From NCBI GenBank assembly GCA_945874225.1, contig CAMCFT010000031.1:1-36959 (forward strand): DNA of 36,959 nucleotides, in the 5' to 3' direction. Source of the stretch: Flavobacterium psychrophilum. Its GTDB lineage: Bacteria > Bacteroidota > Bacteroidia > Flavobacteriales > Flavobacteriaceae. Positions 6,638-15,752 of the stretch are shown in pieces. A model generated the notes under the pieces. It saw nothing but the letters and a program-made list of their open reading frames with translations. It made no database searches and was not told where the DNA came from. The translations under genes were made by a program, and so were the position numbers. Position 1 is the first letter of the stretch, and each line of letters starts with the position of its first letter.

Positions 6638-7759
6638 ATGCAAAATTTCAAGTCAGGAAAATACATTAATCAAGGCTATTACAAAAGCTTTCAACCTGAA
6701 TTAATCAATAAAGAATGGTTGTTAGGTGATATGGAACTGTTGAATTTACTCTCAAAGGCAGATAGACACTTGGGGCGATTGGACATGTATAGTAATCACA
6801 TTCCTGATATTGATTTGTTTATCAGTATGCACATTCTAAAAGAAGCTACACAAAGTAGTAGAATTGAAGGTACACAAACCAATATGGAAGAAGCTCTTTT
6901 AGACAAAGAAGATATAAGTTCTGAAAAACGTGATGATTGGGATGAAGTTCAAAATTACATTTCGGCCATGCACACCGCTATAGCTATGCTTAAAGAAATT
7001 CCGTTTTCAGGGCGTTTGATAAAAGAAACCCACAAAGTGCTTTTACAAGGAGTGAGAGGCGAAAACAAATTGCCAGGTGAATTTAGAACCAGCCAAAACT
7101 GGATAGGTGGCGCTTCTATAAACGATGCGGTATTTATTCCGCCAACTCATTCAAGTATTGGTGATTTGATGAGTGACGTTGAGAAATTTACGCATAATGA
7201 AGGATTATTACCTGATTTGATAAAAATAGGAATTATTCACTACCAGTTCGAAACGATTCACCCTTTTTTAGATGGTAACGGTAGGGTGGGTCGATTATTA
7301 ATTACGCTCTATTTGGTAGACAAAGAAATACTAAATCAACCCATATTGTACTTATCCGATTTTTTCGAACGCAATAAAACCCTTTATTATGATAATTTAA
7401 TGAGAGCAAGAACTCATAATGATTTAAAACAGTGGTTGAAATTCTTTTTAGTGGGTGTGATTGAAACTGCTAAAAAAGGTGTGGAAACTTTTGATGAAAT
7501 TTTGAAATTAAAAACTAATTCAGAATTAAACATACAAACATTAGGGTCAAGAGCCAATAATGCACAAAAAATACTGCATTACTTATTAAAAAAACCAATT
7601 ATAGATGTCAATAAAGTGATTGAAATCACAAGCGTTTCACAACGTACTGCTTATAGTTTAATAGCAGATATGGAAGAATTAGAAATTCTAGAAGAAGTAA
7701 CTGGAGGGAAAAGAGGTAAGATTTATGTTTTTAAAAAATACATGAATTTATTCAAATAA
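6638..7759 (+). CDS. Fic-family protein AMP-transferase
   Basis: 373 aa. The Fic core HPFLDGNGRVGR is at residues 208-219, with catalytic H208. The inhibitory motif (S/T)xxxE(G/N) is present in the N-terminal part as S73-S-R-I-E77-G78, so this is the class with an N-terminal autoinhibitory helix whose Glu blocks productive ATP binding. The C-terminal 80 residues (VIEITSVSQRTAYSLIADME region) look like a winged helix that may bind DNA. Known members AMPylate proteins, some themselves; the target here is unknown. No antitoxin gene is adjacent, as expected for self-inhibited members. The gene is alone between repeat copies 3 and 4, with three palindromic sites upstream. Confidence 0.92.
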   Translation: MQNFKSGKYINQGYYKSFQPELINKEWLLGDMELLNLLSKADRHLGRLDMYSNHIPDIDLFISMHILKEATQSSRIEGTQTNMEEALLDKEDISSEKRDDWDEVQNYISAMHTAIAMLKEIPFSGRLIKETHKVLLQGVRGENKLPGEFRTSQNWIGGASINDAVFIPPTHSSIGDLMSDVEKFTHNEGLLPDLIKIGIIHYQFETIHPFLDGNGRVGRLLITLYLVDKEILNQPILYLSDFFERNKTLYYDNLMRARTHNDLKQWLKFFLVGVIETAKKGVETFDEILKLKTNSELNIQTLGSRANNAQKILHYLLKKPIIDVNKVIEITSVSQRTAYSLIADMEELEILEEVTGGKRGKIYVFKKYMNLFK

Positions 7760-7778
7760 AGAAAATGTGTTCGATATA

Positions 7779-7822
7779 GGGAGCAAAGACAAAAAGGCTA
7801 TCAGAAATGATAGTCTTTTTTG
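7779..7822 (+). ncRNA. Small RNA repeat, copy 4 (3' half only)
   Basis: Homology begins near ATAGGGAGCAAAG and continues to the terminator, GGCTATCA-GAAA-TGATAGTC plus T-run; the C-to-T change in the right arm keeps a G-U pair. The 5' half and promoter are missing. It lies about 20 bases after the Fic stop and is likely used as that gene's terminator. Confidence 0.55.
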
Positions 7823-7945
7823 ATTTAACAATGTAGTGTTCCCAAAACTGAATATTAGAACTTATAGGATTATCTAATATTTAATTAAACAGTTCTTTTG
7901 GTGTTTAATGGTTTTTTTAGTAAAAAATTAAAAATGTTAACTGGA

Positions 7946-8133
7946 AAATTACGGGAAGTAAAATGAACAATAACAAAATTGACAAGTATAACTTTCAAGA
8001 AAACAAAATCTTTAAAACATTAATTTTCTTATAGTTATGTATTCGAAAAGAGCTTTCTGGCTGCAGCTTCCGTCAATAAGGGGGGCAACACTGGAAAGGG
8101 TTTCAAGACATTTAGTTTTGGAACCTTTTTTTT
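7946..8133 (+). ncRNA. Small RNA repeat, copy 5, with replaced 3' half
   Basis: Upstream DNA (from AAAATTACGGGAAGTAAAAT at 7946) is like copy 2, and the RNA itself would start near 8046. The 5' block AGCTTTCTGGCTGCAGCTTC is identical to copies 1 and 6, but after GTCAATAAGGGG the sequence changes. Even so the architecture is kept: CTTTCTG (8053-8059) pairs by wobbles with TGGAAAG (8092-8098), GCTTCC (8066-8071) with GGGGGC (8081-8086), and a new terminator GGTTTCAA (8099-8106)/TTGGAACC (8118-8125) is followed by eight T. Conservation of shape with changed sequence argues for a functional RNA. Confidence 0.6.
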
Positions 8134-8150
8134 GCGCAAGGTTTGCGCAA
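8132..8150. repeat. Two copies of palindrome TTGCGCAA
   Basis: TTGCGCAA occurs at 8132-8139 and 8143-8150, 11 bp apart, immediately after the T-run of small-RNA copy 5. It could be a protein-binding site or a short stem. Confidence 0.35.
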
Positions 8151-8236
8151 AGTTTTTGATGTGAAATGATTATTTCACCCCTTGTTTCTTCATAAAATCC
8201 AAATTAATACTTTCCATTATTATTTAAACTGTATTG

Positions 8237-8405
8237 AGTGGACTTATACATGACGCACTTCCTTTAACATTAAAGACAGACTTTTTAAGACATAATTAAA
8301 GTTAAACGGTTGAGAACGTTTAAATTTAGACAATCTGTCTTAAAATAGACCAAATTTATTTTTTGTAATAAAAATTCTTTATAAAATTACCTAAATCAGT
8401 CCACT
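8237..8405. repeat. Three nested inverted repeats (MITE-like or structured element)
   Basis: AGTGGACT (8237-8244)/AGTCCACT (8398-8405) encloses AAGACAG (8273-8279)/CTGTCTT (8335-8341), which encloses TTAAACG (8302-8308)/CGTTTAA (8317-8323). There is no gene in 8134-8604. The nesting is suggestive, but each arm is only 7-8 bp in AT-rich DNA. From 8406 to 8604 I see nothing further. Confidence 0.4.
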
Positions 8406-8604
8406 TTTTGCAGGGGATTAACAGCATTTATCTTTGAATTAATTAAAGAAATACTGTCTTAACAAAAGTTCAGATTAGTTTGAAGACTTACATTGAAATA
8501 ATAAATTGCTCCTCTTTTTTAAAGGGTTTGTAAAAAATAGATTGTTGGAGTTTTATAATTAGGCAAATAAAATTTCATTTATAAATAAATTATTTATTAG
8601 TATT

Positions 8605-9477
8605 TTAATGTTTGGTAATCAATTTACTTTGATCTCTGAAGTCGCTGGGCGTAAGACCCATTTTTCGTTTGAACGTGCGATTAAAATTTGAAACGTTATT
8701 GAATCCACTATCATAGCATATTTCATTAATAGTTTGTTCAGATTCAAACAATAGCCTTGCTGAAACACCTAATCTTAAATCGGTAATGTAATCAGAAAAA
8801 GAACCCTTGGTACATTTTTTAAAAAAATGACTGAATGCGGATTCTGACATATTTACCAAATCTGCTACCTCTTTTAGCTGAATTCTATTATGCAGATTTT
8901 CTTTAACGTAACTATTCACTTTTTCAATACGTTGACTTTCGGGGAAACTATAATAATCGACATAAGAATGTGAAGAAAGCATTTTAGTGTTTTTAGCTAT
9001 AGAGAGATCATACAATATGGAAAAAAAAATAAGGAGAGAATCAAAGTCTTGCGAATCTGAAAGCTGAAGAATTTTTGGTTTTAATACTTCTATGGTCTCT
9101 TTTGAAAAAAGAATTCCTCGTTTAGACCTCCCTAATAATTCTCTAATTGAAATTGACAACTTTCTATTTAAGGTTTTTTCGGAAAATAAATTTTCGTGAA
9201 ATTGAACAGTTATTACGTGAGCATTGGTATTTTCCTTTATGCCCGTCCACATATGAGGGGTGTTAGGGCCGACAATAACCAAGTCACAATCATTATATTC
9301 CATAACAGAATCGCCTATTATTCTTTTTCCTGAAGAATTTAAAACCAAATTTAGTTCTATTTCTGGATGAAAATGGAGTGGAAAATCAAATTTTGCATTC
9401 GTGTGATTTAATACTATAAAAAAATCATCCTCCGAAATAGGGACTAATTCCCGCAATATGCTTCTTTTTTTGTTCAT
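8605..9477 (-). CDS. AraC-family regulator of the mannan locus
   Basis: 290 aa. The N-terminal cupin-like sensor has HFHPEIELNLVLN (residues about 35-47), with the histidines of a sugar-binding arm. The C-terminal residues about 190-285 carry the two AraC helix-turn-helix motifs (IQLKEVADLVNMSESAFSHF and TINEICYDSGFNNVSNFNRT) ending GLTPSDFR. It is divergent from susC-like 9726 with 248 bases between; a 10-nt direct repeat in that gap is a probable binding site. The inferred role is activation of the polysaccharide utilisation genes when a mannan-derived sugar is present. It is not a hybrid two-component or ECF regulator, the more common choice beside SusC. Confidence 0.9.
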   Translation of the reverse strand: MNKKRSILRELVPISEDDFFIVLNHTNAKFDFPLHFHPEIELNLVLNSSGKRIIGDSVMEYNDCDLVIVGPNTPHMWTGIKENTNAHVITVQFHENLFSEKTLNRKLSISIRELLGRSKRGILFSKETIEVLKPKILQLSDSQDFDSLLIFFSILYDLSIAKNTKMLSSHSYVDYYSFPESQRIEKVNSYVKENLHNRIQLKEVADLVNMSESAFSHFFKKCTKGSFSDYITDLRLGVSARLLFESEQTINEICYDSGFNNVSNFNRTFKRKMGLTPSDFRDQSKLITKH

Positions 9478-9637
9478 AAAAGTATTAATTATAAATTAGG
9501 TATAGAATGTATTTATACTCACAAAAATAGGAAACATTTTTTCATTAAACGTAATTTTATAGCTAATAAAAACTATTTTTATAAAAAAAACCTGTTTAAG
9601 TTATTAAAAGTATTATATATAATTCATAAAAGTATTA
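9478..9637 (+). promoter_or_regulatory. Putative AraC operator: AAAAGTATTA repeats
   Basis: AAAAGTATTA occurs at 9606-9615 and 9628-9637, 22 bp apart (two helical turns), both preceding the SusC gene. A third copy at 9478-9487 abuts the AraC start codon. Tandem same-direction half-sites about two turns apart are typical of AraC-type operators. A weak -7 candidate, TTCCTTTG, is at 9680-9687. Confidence 0.5.
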
Positions 9638-9725
9638 TTATTGAGCCGCATTTACAAAATTTATAAAATAAGAAGGTTGTTCCTTTGTAAAGAAATTAAA
9701 AACTAATCCTTTAACCAATGAACCA

Positions 9726-12700
9726 ATGAAAAACAAATGGAAAAAAAATATGCTTTTTTTTATTCTTCTAATTACATCGCTGTCTGCTTCCAGTCAGAAT
9801 ACAATTAAAGGGGTAGTTTTCTCAAGTGATGGACTTGCCCTTCCTGGAGTAAATATTGCTGAAGAAGGCAAAAAAAATGGAGTTAATACTAATATTGATG
9901 GAGAGTATTCTATTGTAGTAGCAAACAATAATACCACATTAGTATTCACAAGTATGGGGCATATCACGCAATCGATTAAGGTTGAAAATAGAACAATTTT
10001 AAACGTGACAATGAAGGAAGAAATCCAACAACTTGCAGATATAGTAGTAATAGGTTATGGTTCTGTAAAAAAATCAGACCTTACTGGTTCTGTAAGTACA
10101 ATAAAAACGAAAGCGCTACAAGACATACCTACAAACTCAATTGAGCAAGTTTTGCAAGGTCGTGTAGCTGGTTTGCAAATTTCCACTTCTCAAGACCCAG
10201 GTTCTTCGTCAACTGTTCGAATTAGAGGAGGAAGTTCCCTTAGAGGTTCAAATTCTCCACTAGTAGTAGTAGATGGTTTTCCGCTTGGTGATGCCGGTGA
10301 TTTAAAACAAATCAATGTTGCAGATATTGAAAAAGTAGATGTTTTAAAAGATGCTTCTGCTTCTGCAATTTATGGATCTAGGGGAGCAAATGGTGTTATC
10401 ATCATAACCACTAAATCAGCTAAAAAAGGAAAAACACAAATCTTAGTTCAGCAACAATCGACCATTTCTGAATTTAATTCAAAATTAAATTTATGGAGAG
10501 ATCCAGTACTTATGGCTCAATTGAGTAATGAAGGACTTGTTAATGGAGGCCAACAGCCATTGTATATTGGTGCGGAAAATTCTAATGGAGTTTATTACCC
10601 GTCAATTTATGAGTTACAATCAGGTTCATGGCCTTATTTCACGAAATGGGATGAGGTAGCTTTTAGAGATAGTCCCTTGTCGAATAGTACTTTATTGAGT
10701 ATAAACAGTGGAAATGATAAAACTAGTTTTGACTTTACGGGAAACTATTATACTGAAAACGGGGTATATAAAGAAGATAATTATGCTAAAGGAGGATATA
10801 ATTTACGTATTAAGCATAATGTGTTCGATAATTTGACAGTTCGGTTTTCTAACATCTTGAGTAAAGGAAAAAGAAATTCAAATAGCGGCTTGGCTTATTG
10901 GAGAAATCCTATTTACCCAATATATAATGAAAATGGAGATTATTATATGTTAGGCACAAATGATTACAGTCATCCTGTAGCGATTACTAATTTGAGTCTT
11001 AACGAAACCAAAACTAGTGATATTATTACTTCAGGTTCATTAGAATGGCAAGTTATACCATCCCTAAAACTAACAACGAGATTAAATTACAAACTGGGAT
11101 CGTCCATAAACGACCAATATTTCCCTAGCGTATATACAGAAGAGGGTGACTACAATAACGGAGCCGGCTATATCAACAACTGGGAAGGACAAAATTTTGT
11201 ATCCGAAACTTTTACAAATTATAACAAATCTTTTGGCAAACATAATTTGGGTATTACCGGTGGTTACACTTATGAAAGTTATATGTCCAGAAGTTCTTCG
11301 CTTGGTGCTTTTGATTTTGTGAACGAAACTTTGGGGAACGAAAATATGGGGGCTGGAAATCCTGAAAGAAATACCGTGTCTAATGAAAAAACCGAGACAC
11401 AGTTAGTATCAGGGATTTTTAGAGCAAACTACGGATACAATGATAAATATTTATTGACTTTAACAGGACGTTCTGATGGATCTTCAAAATTTGGAGAGAA
11501 CAACCAATGGGCATTTTTCCCATCGGGAGCAATCAGTTGGAAGGCACACAATGAAGAATTTGTTAAAAACTTAAACACTTTTGATGAATTAAAATTTCGT
11601 TTAAGTTATGGGGTTTCAGGGAATCAAGGAATTAGCCCTTATCAAACGCTTAGCCGATATGGCGTGAGTCAATATTATGATAACGGAAACTGGGTTTCTG
11701 CTATAGGACCTGGATATGAAGTTGGGACAACAGGACAAGATGGTATTGAAAAACTTTGGGGCGGGATACCTAATCCAGATTTGAAATGGGAAACAACAGC
11801 ACAAACCGATTTTGGTATTGATATGGGAATCTTTAAAAACCGTTTGCATTTAGTTTTTGATGTATATAGTAAAAACACAAAAGACTTGTTAAGAGAAAGA
11901 ATTCTTCCTGTATCCTCTGGGTATGATAGAATATGGGTAAATGATGGAGAAATCACGAACAAAGGTTTTGAAGTTACTCTTGATGGTGATATCGTTAAAA
12001 ATGACGATTGGACCATTAGTGCCTCTCTTATCTATTCAAAAAACAAAAACGAAGTGGTTAGTTTAGGAACCAAAGAACAATCGGGCTTAAATGTTGACCT
12101 TAACACAGGGATGCAATATGAATATTCTGGAAACAGTCTGGAACAATTTAGACAATTCCCAAACATTTTGGCAGTAGGACAACCTATAAACGTTTTCTAC
12201 GGATACAAAACCAATGGAATTGTCCAGAATTTACAAGAGGGAATCAATGCTGGTTTAGATGGCGCATTAGCAGAATCAGGGGAGTTTAAATATGTAGATA
12301 TCAATCAAGACGGTATTGTAGATACAAATGACCAAACTATAATTGGAAATCCAAATCCGGACTTCTTTGCCAGTTTTAATTTTAGTGCAAAATACAAACA
12401 ATTAGATTTTAGTGTATTTTTTAATGGTGCTTTCGGACAAGATGTATTAGACACACAAGCATTTGACCAACCAAGTAATGCGCCTTTGCGTTGGACTCCT
12501 GATAATCCAACTAATGAATACCCTAGTTTAAGAGAAGGAAGAACCTTAAAACTATCAGACTGGTGGATTAAAGATGGTTCTTTTGTCAGACTTCAAAACA
12601 TCACGGTAGGATATACTTTAAAACCCGAAAAAAGTTTTATGCAGAGTTTACGCTTATATGTAAATGCAAACAATGTTTATACGTTTACCAAATTTGAGGG

Positions 12701-12791
12701 TTATGATCCTGAAGTAGGTACCGATGGCATATACTGGGGTGGTTACCCAAGATTAAGTAAATGGACCTTTGGATTAGATTTAACTTTTTAA
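9726..12791 (+). CDS. SusC-like TonB-dependent outer membrane transporter
   Basis: 1021 aa. The signal peptide is residues 1-24 (ending SASSQ). A carboxypeptidase-like beta domain (IKGVVFSSDGLALPGVNI) spans about 27-100. The plug starts near 105 with IVVIGYGSVKKSDLTGSV and includes RIRGGSSLRGSNSPLVVVDG and the SusC signature DVLKDASASAIYGSRGANG. The rest is a 22-strand barrel, with a calcium-site-like loop DINQDGIVDTND near residue 860. It imports oligosaccharides captured by the neighbouring SusD, powered by TonB. The SusD gene begins 10 bases downstream, so they are cotranscribed. The flanking glycosidases point to beta-mannan or glucomannan fragments as cargo. Confidence 0.96.
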   Translation: MKNKWKKNMLFFILLITSLSASSQNTIKGVVFSSDGLALPGVNIAEEGKKNGVNTNIDGEYSIVVANNNTTLVFTSMGHITQSIKVENRTILNVTMKEEIQQLADIVVIGYGSVKKSDLTGSVSTIKTKALQDIPTNSIEQVLQGRVAGLQISTSQDPGSSSTVRIRGGSSLRGSNSPLVVVDGFPLGDAGDLKQINVADIEKVDVLKDASASAIYGSRGANGVIIITTKSAKKGKTQILVQQQSTISEFNSKLNLWRDPVLMAQLSNEGLVNGGQQPLYIGAENSNGVYYPSIYELQSGSWPYFTKWDEVAFRDSPLSNSTLLSINSGNDKTSFDFTGNYYTENGVYKEDNYAKGGYNLRIKHNVFDNLTVRFSNILSKGKRNSNSGLAYWRNPIYPIYNENGDYYMLGTNDYSHPVAITNLSLNETKTSDIITSGSLEWQVIPSLKLTTRLNYKLGSSINDQYFPSVYTEEGDYNNGAGYINNWEGQNFVSETFTNYNKSFGKHNLGITGGYTYESYMSRSSSLGAFDFVNETLGNENMGAGNPERNTVSNEKTETQLVSGIFRANYGYNDKYLLTLTGRSDGSSKFGENNQWAFFPSGAISWKAHNEEFVKNLNTFDELKFRLSYGVSGNQGISPYQTLSRYGVSQYYDNGNWVSAIGPGYEVGTTGQDGIEKLWGGIPNPDLKWETTAQTDFGIDMGIFKNRLHLVFDVYSKNTKDLLRERILPVSSGYDRIWVNDGEITNKGFEVTLDGDIVKNDDWTISASLIYSKNKNEVVSLGTKEQSGLNVDLNTGMQYEYSGNSLEQFRQFPNILAVGQPINVFYGYKTNGIVQNLQEGINAGLDGALAESGEFKYVDINQDGIVDTNDQTIIGNPNPDFFASFNFSAKYKQLDFSVFFNGAFGQDVLDTQAFDQPSNAPLRWTPDNPTNEYPSLREGRTLKLSDWWIKDGSFVRLQNITVGYTLKPEKSFMQSLRLYVNANNVYTFTKFEGYDPEVGTDGIYWGGYPRLSKWTFGLDLTF

Positions 12792-12801
12792 AAAAAACAG
12801 G

Positions 12802-14295
12802 ATGAAAACAAGATATAAAATTTTAACAATGGCCCTGTTGATAAGTGCCTTTGCATGTGATTTAAACGAAGATCCGTATGGATTTTATTCTGAGGATAAT
12901 TTTTACAAAACTGCTTCAGATGCAGAATCTGCGGTAGATTACGCCTATGACGCTATGACTTTTCTGGAATATTCCCGAGCAATATTTTACATAGGCGATC
13001 TTCCAACAGAAGAATTTGGTCCAAAAGGAGATGAATCAGTAGATAATCAAAATTTAGACAAATGGGATGTGTCCAGCTTTAGCACTAACCGAACGCTTGC
13101 TAATTATTTCAAGTACGGATACATCGTTATTAATCGAGCCAATGCAGTAATAAAAAATGTTCCCGGAGGCAATTATGATCAAGCTTTAAAAGATAAGTTT
13201 CTTGGCGAAGCTTACTTTCTAAGATCTTGGAATTACTTTAATTTGGTAAAAGCATTCGGAAAAGTTCCAATGCATACCTCCGTTGTTGAAACTATAAATC
13301 AAACATCGGCTCCAATGGCTAAGGATTTAGATGAATTATATGATTTAATAATTGCCGATGCTCAAAAAGCCGAGGGATTATTAAAAATAAATCAAGCATT
13401 AGGACGCGCCGATAAAGTAGCAGCACAATCATTATTAGCCAAAGTCTATTTGTTTATTGCTTCAGCAAAAGAACACAATGTACCGTTGTACGCAGCAATG
13501 AATAAGGATGTTGATGCAATGTACCAATTGGCCACACAATACGCAGCAAAAGTAGTGACAGGACAAGCGGTATATGGTTTTGAAAATGATTTGGTTTCTA
13601 TTTATGATGTAGAAAAACCTTTAGGCAAAGAAAATATTCTATTGCTTTCTATGGATAGAACCGGTGCTGTTGAAGGAGATTATTCTAAAATATCTAAATT
13701 ATTTATTCCGTACATCGATGGAGCTACAATTTATTTAAAAAACACAGACAATACCTATACTAAATCGCATGATGGATGGAGTGTTTTTCAAACAAAATCG
13801 GACTTCTACAATAGTTTTAATGCCTCCGATAAAAGAAAAACGGACTTAATGATTGAGACCACATACAATGATTCGGGTGTTGTCTCTGCGCAATATCCTG
13901 GTGGAATTGAATATCCATTTACCCGAAAATATATTGATCCTAATTTTATTGGTGATAAAACCAGCACAAAACCTTTCTTGATTCGTTTTAGTGAAATTGC
14001 ACTTACTTATGCAGAAGCAGCCGGTCCTACACCAGAAGCATACGCTATTATAAATCAAATTAGAACTAGAGCAGGGTTAGGCAATTTAACGCCTGGCTTA
14101 AGCGTAGTAGATTTTAGACTGGCAGTATGGAATGAGCGAGCTTGGGAATTGTCTTTTGAAGGCAATAGATTGTATGATTTGCGTCGTTTTAATAAAGTTT
14201 CACAGGTTGTTCCTGAAGCAGCTGGAATTAGTGCAGAACAAGCAACTTTCTATCCAATTCCTCAAACCGAAATAGATTTAAATACTAGTCTGTAA
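12802..14295 (+). CDS. SusD/RagB-family surface glycan-binding lipoprotein
   Basis: 497 aa. The lipobox at the N-terminus gives C19 as the lipidated residue, followed by acidic DLNEDP, which fits the Bacteroidota surface-export signal for lipoproteins. The TPR-rich N-terminal half (ALKDKFLGEAYFLRSWNYF) and the C-terminal RAGLGNLTPG ... NERAWELSFEGNRLYDLRRF segment are characteristic of SusD/RagB. It forms the lid of the SusC transporter and binds the oligosaccharide before import. Confidence 0.95.
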   Translation: MKTRYKILTMALLISAFACDLNEDPYGFYSEDNFYKTASDAESAVDYAYDAMTFLEYSRAIFYIGDLPTEEFGPKGDESVDNQNLDKWDVSSFSTNRTLANYFKYGYIVINRANAVIKNVPGGNYDQALKDKFLGEAYFLRSWNYFNLVKAFGKVPMHTSVVETINQTSAPMAKDLDELYDLIIADAQKAEGLLKINQALGRADKVAAQSLLAKVYLFIASAKEHNVPLYAAMNKDVDAMYQLATQYAAKVVTGQAVYGFENDLVSIYDVEKPLGKENILLLSMDRTGAVEGDYSKISKLFIPYIDGATIYLKNTDNTYTKSHDGWSVFQTKSDFYNSFNASDKRKTDLMIETTYNDSGVVSAQYPGGIEYPFTRKYIDPNFIGDKTSTKPFLIRFSEIALTYAEAAGPTPEAYAIINQIRTRAGLGNLTPGLSVVDFRLAVWNERAWELSFEGNRLYDLRRFNKVSQVVPEAAGISAEQATFYPIPQTEIDLNTSL

Positions 14296-14314
14296 TTTTA
14301 AAAAATAATTAATT

Positions 14315-15265
14315 ATGAAAAAAATAATATATGCACTATTAGCAGTTATTGTAATAACTCAGTCAGGATGCGTAAAAGATCCTCTGGAAGATATCGTAAA
14401 TGGAAACTGGAATAATGAACGAAATATATTGAGTATTAAATTTGAGAACCAGGTAGGAAACGCCATAGTGGTTCGAATAGATGACCAAACTGGAACTATA
14501 GATCTTGCTATAAACGTAGCTGCCGTTCCTAACCTTAGTGCTATTATTCTAAAAGAAATGGTCTTGTCCTATGGAGCAACAGCAACTGTGAAAGAAGGTC
14601 AATCAGTAAACTTTGAAAATGCTGATAATAGTACTGTAATTAAGGTTACTTCGCCTACAGGTAAAACTAGAGATTATAAAGTTGTTGTAAGTTCTTTTAG
14701 AGAATCACTAGTAGGAACTTACGATATTGATAATCTGGTTTTATTTGGAGGTACAGGCCCTGAGTGGTGGGGAGGTGAAGTATTGGCACTTACCGATAAA
14801 CCATGGTTATGGTCAGCGAATGATGGCCCTGAAAGCGAATTAGACAATACACTCGTTTTTGAAATGACAGGTATTACCGAAACTGGTAATACGTATGGTA
14901 CAGTAACTAACAACCCTGGGCCTGATGGTAAATATTCAGATTTCATTTTTATGGGTAATCCTCAAACGGATGTCAATAATTTTTATAGAAAAATACCTAT
15001 TGATAAAGGAACGTGGTCTAGAAATTATACTCTAGGAACTATCACATTTACTTTTGCTGACGGAACCACTTCTACAGGAACTCTTGAGGGCCCAGGAACG
15101 GAAGAATGGTACTTTGATAATGATAATTATCATTCAAAAACTATTGTTAATAATGCTTTTGCATTCAATTTAAATGGAACAGATGATTGGGACAATATTT
15201 ATAGTGATTACGACAAATTCGTAAAAAACCCAAGAAGATATTGGATTGATGTTACTAAACAGTAA
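14315..15265 (+). CDS. Surface glycan-binding lipoprotein (SGBP-type)
   Basis: 316 aa. Signal and lipobox end at C19 (ITQSGCVKDP). The first domain (about 40-130) is an Ig-like fold of the DUF5018 kind, with LSAIILKEMVLSYGATATV and a TGKTRDYKVVV end strand. The second domain is rich in aromatics and glycines (GPEWWGGEVLALTDKPWLWS), expected for a sugar-binding surface. The position directly after SusD, 19 bases downstream, is the usual place for a surface glycan-binding protein of the same locus. Ligand specificity is inferred only from context. Confidence 0.75.
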   Translation: MKKIIYALLAVIVITQSGCVKDPLEDIVNGNWNNERNILSIKFENQVGNAIVVRIDDQTGTIDLAINVAAVPNLSAIILKEMVLSYGATATVKEGQSVNFENADNSTVIKVTSPTGKTRDYKVVVSSFRESLVGTYDIDNLVLFGGTGPEWWGGEVLALTDKPWLWSANDGPESELDNTLVFEMTGITETGNTYGTVTNNPGPDGKYSDFIFMGNPQTDVNNFYRKIPIDKGTWSRNYTLGTITFTFADGTTSTGTLEGPGTEEWYFDNDNYHSKTIVNNAFAFNLNGTDDWDNIYSDYDKFVKNPRRYWIDVTKQ

Positions 15266-15752
15266 AAAACACAAAAGTCCAAGCAAATAATTTTATTAGA
15301 AAAAGTATTTTAAGTATCGCATTATTTTGGTTAATAGTCACAGTAATTAGTTGCTCCGCATTGAGCGAAGCAACTCTTGCTGTTGTTTATAATATCATTA
15401 GCAAAAACAGTGACAGCGGCAACAATTGGATTCTAATGAACTTAATTATTGGAGAAAAAAAATTGAAAAGGTCTTAGATGAAATAGCAATAAAAAACAAC
15501 CATTTTTTTCATTTCATAAACCAGAGTTCATCCTTCTAATAATACCCTTAGGTAATAGAAAAACATACTTTGGAGAGCGTCAATGCTACGGTTTTTATTA
15601 ATAAATTGTAAAGACTACAAAAAAGAGGTTCCAAATTACTTTCTAATGAAATGGCTTTGGACCGAATATTAAAATTTCAGAAAAAAACCAAGATTCTCTC
15701 AAAAAAGTATCCCATTTTAACAAACTTTGATTATTAATATATAAAACACACT
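15266..15752 (+). pseudogene. Decayed gene remnant between SGBP and GH26
   Basis: This 487-base gap lacks an intact gene. One frame from about 15291 to a stop at 15475 reads SILSIALFWLIVTVISCSAL, a lipoprotein signal, then continues SEATLAVVYN and stops. A second frame overlapping from about 15430 gives ELNYWRKKIEKVLDEIAIK and stops near 15540. The pieces could come from one exported protein broken by frameshifts, perhaps an extra enzyme of the mannan locus, but the family cannot be recognised. Promoter elements for the GH26 gene may be at the right end; none is clear. Confidence 0.35.

Noticed and set aside
2453..8133. CRISPR array
   Set aside because: The repeats are kilobases apart with genes between them and there are no cas genes; spacing and unit length exclude CRISPR.
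8150..8215. Short minus-strand frame starting MESINLDFMKKQGVK
   Set aside because: It stops after 15 codons and has no recognisable homology or neighbour support.
11675..12016. Minus-strand frame within SusC, and similar frames inside other large genes
   Set aside because: They are antisense shadows of real genes, with no signal peptide, motif or start context supporting them.
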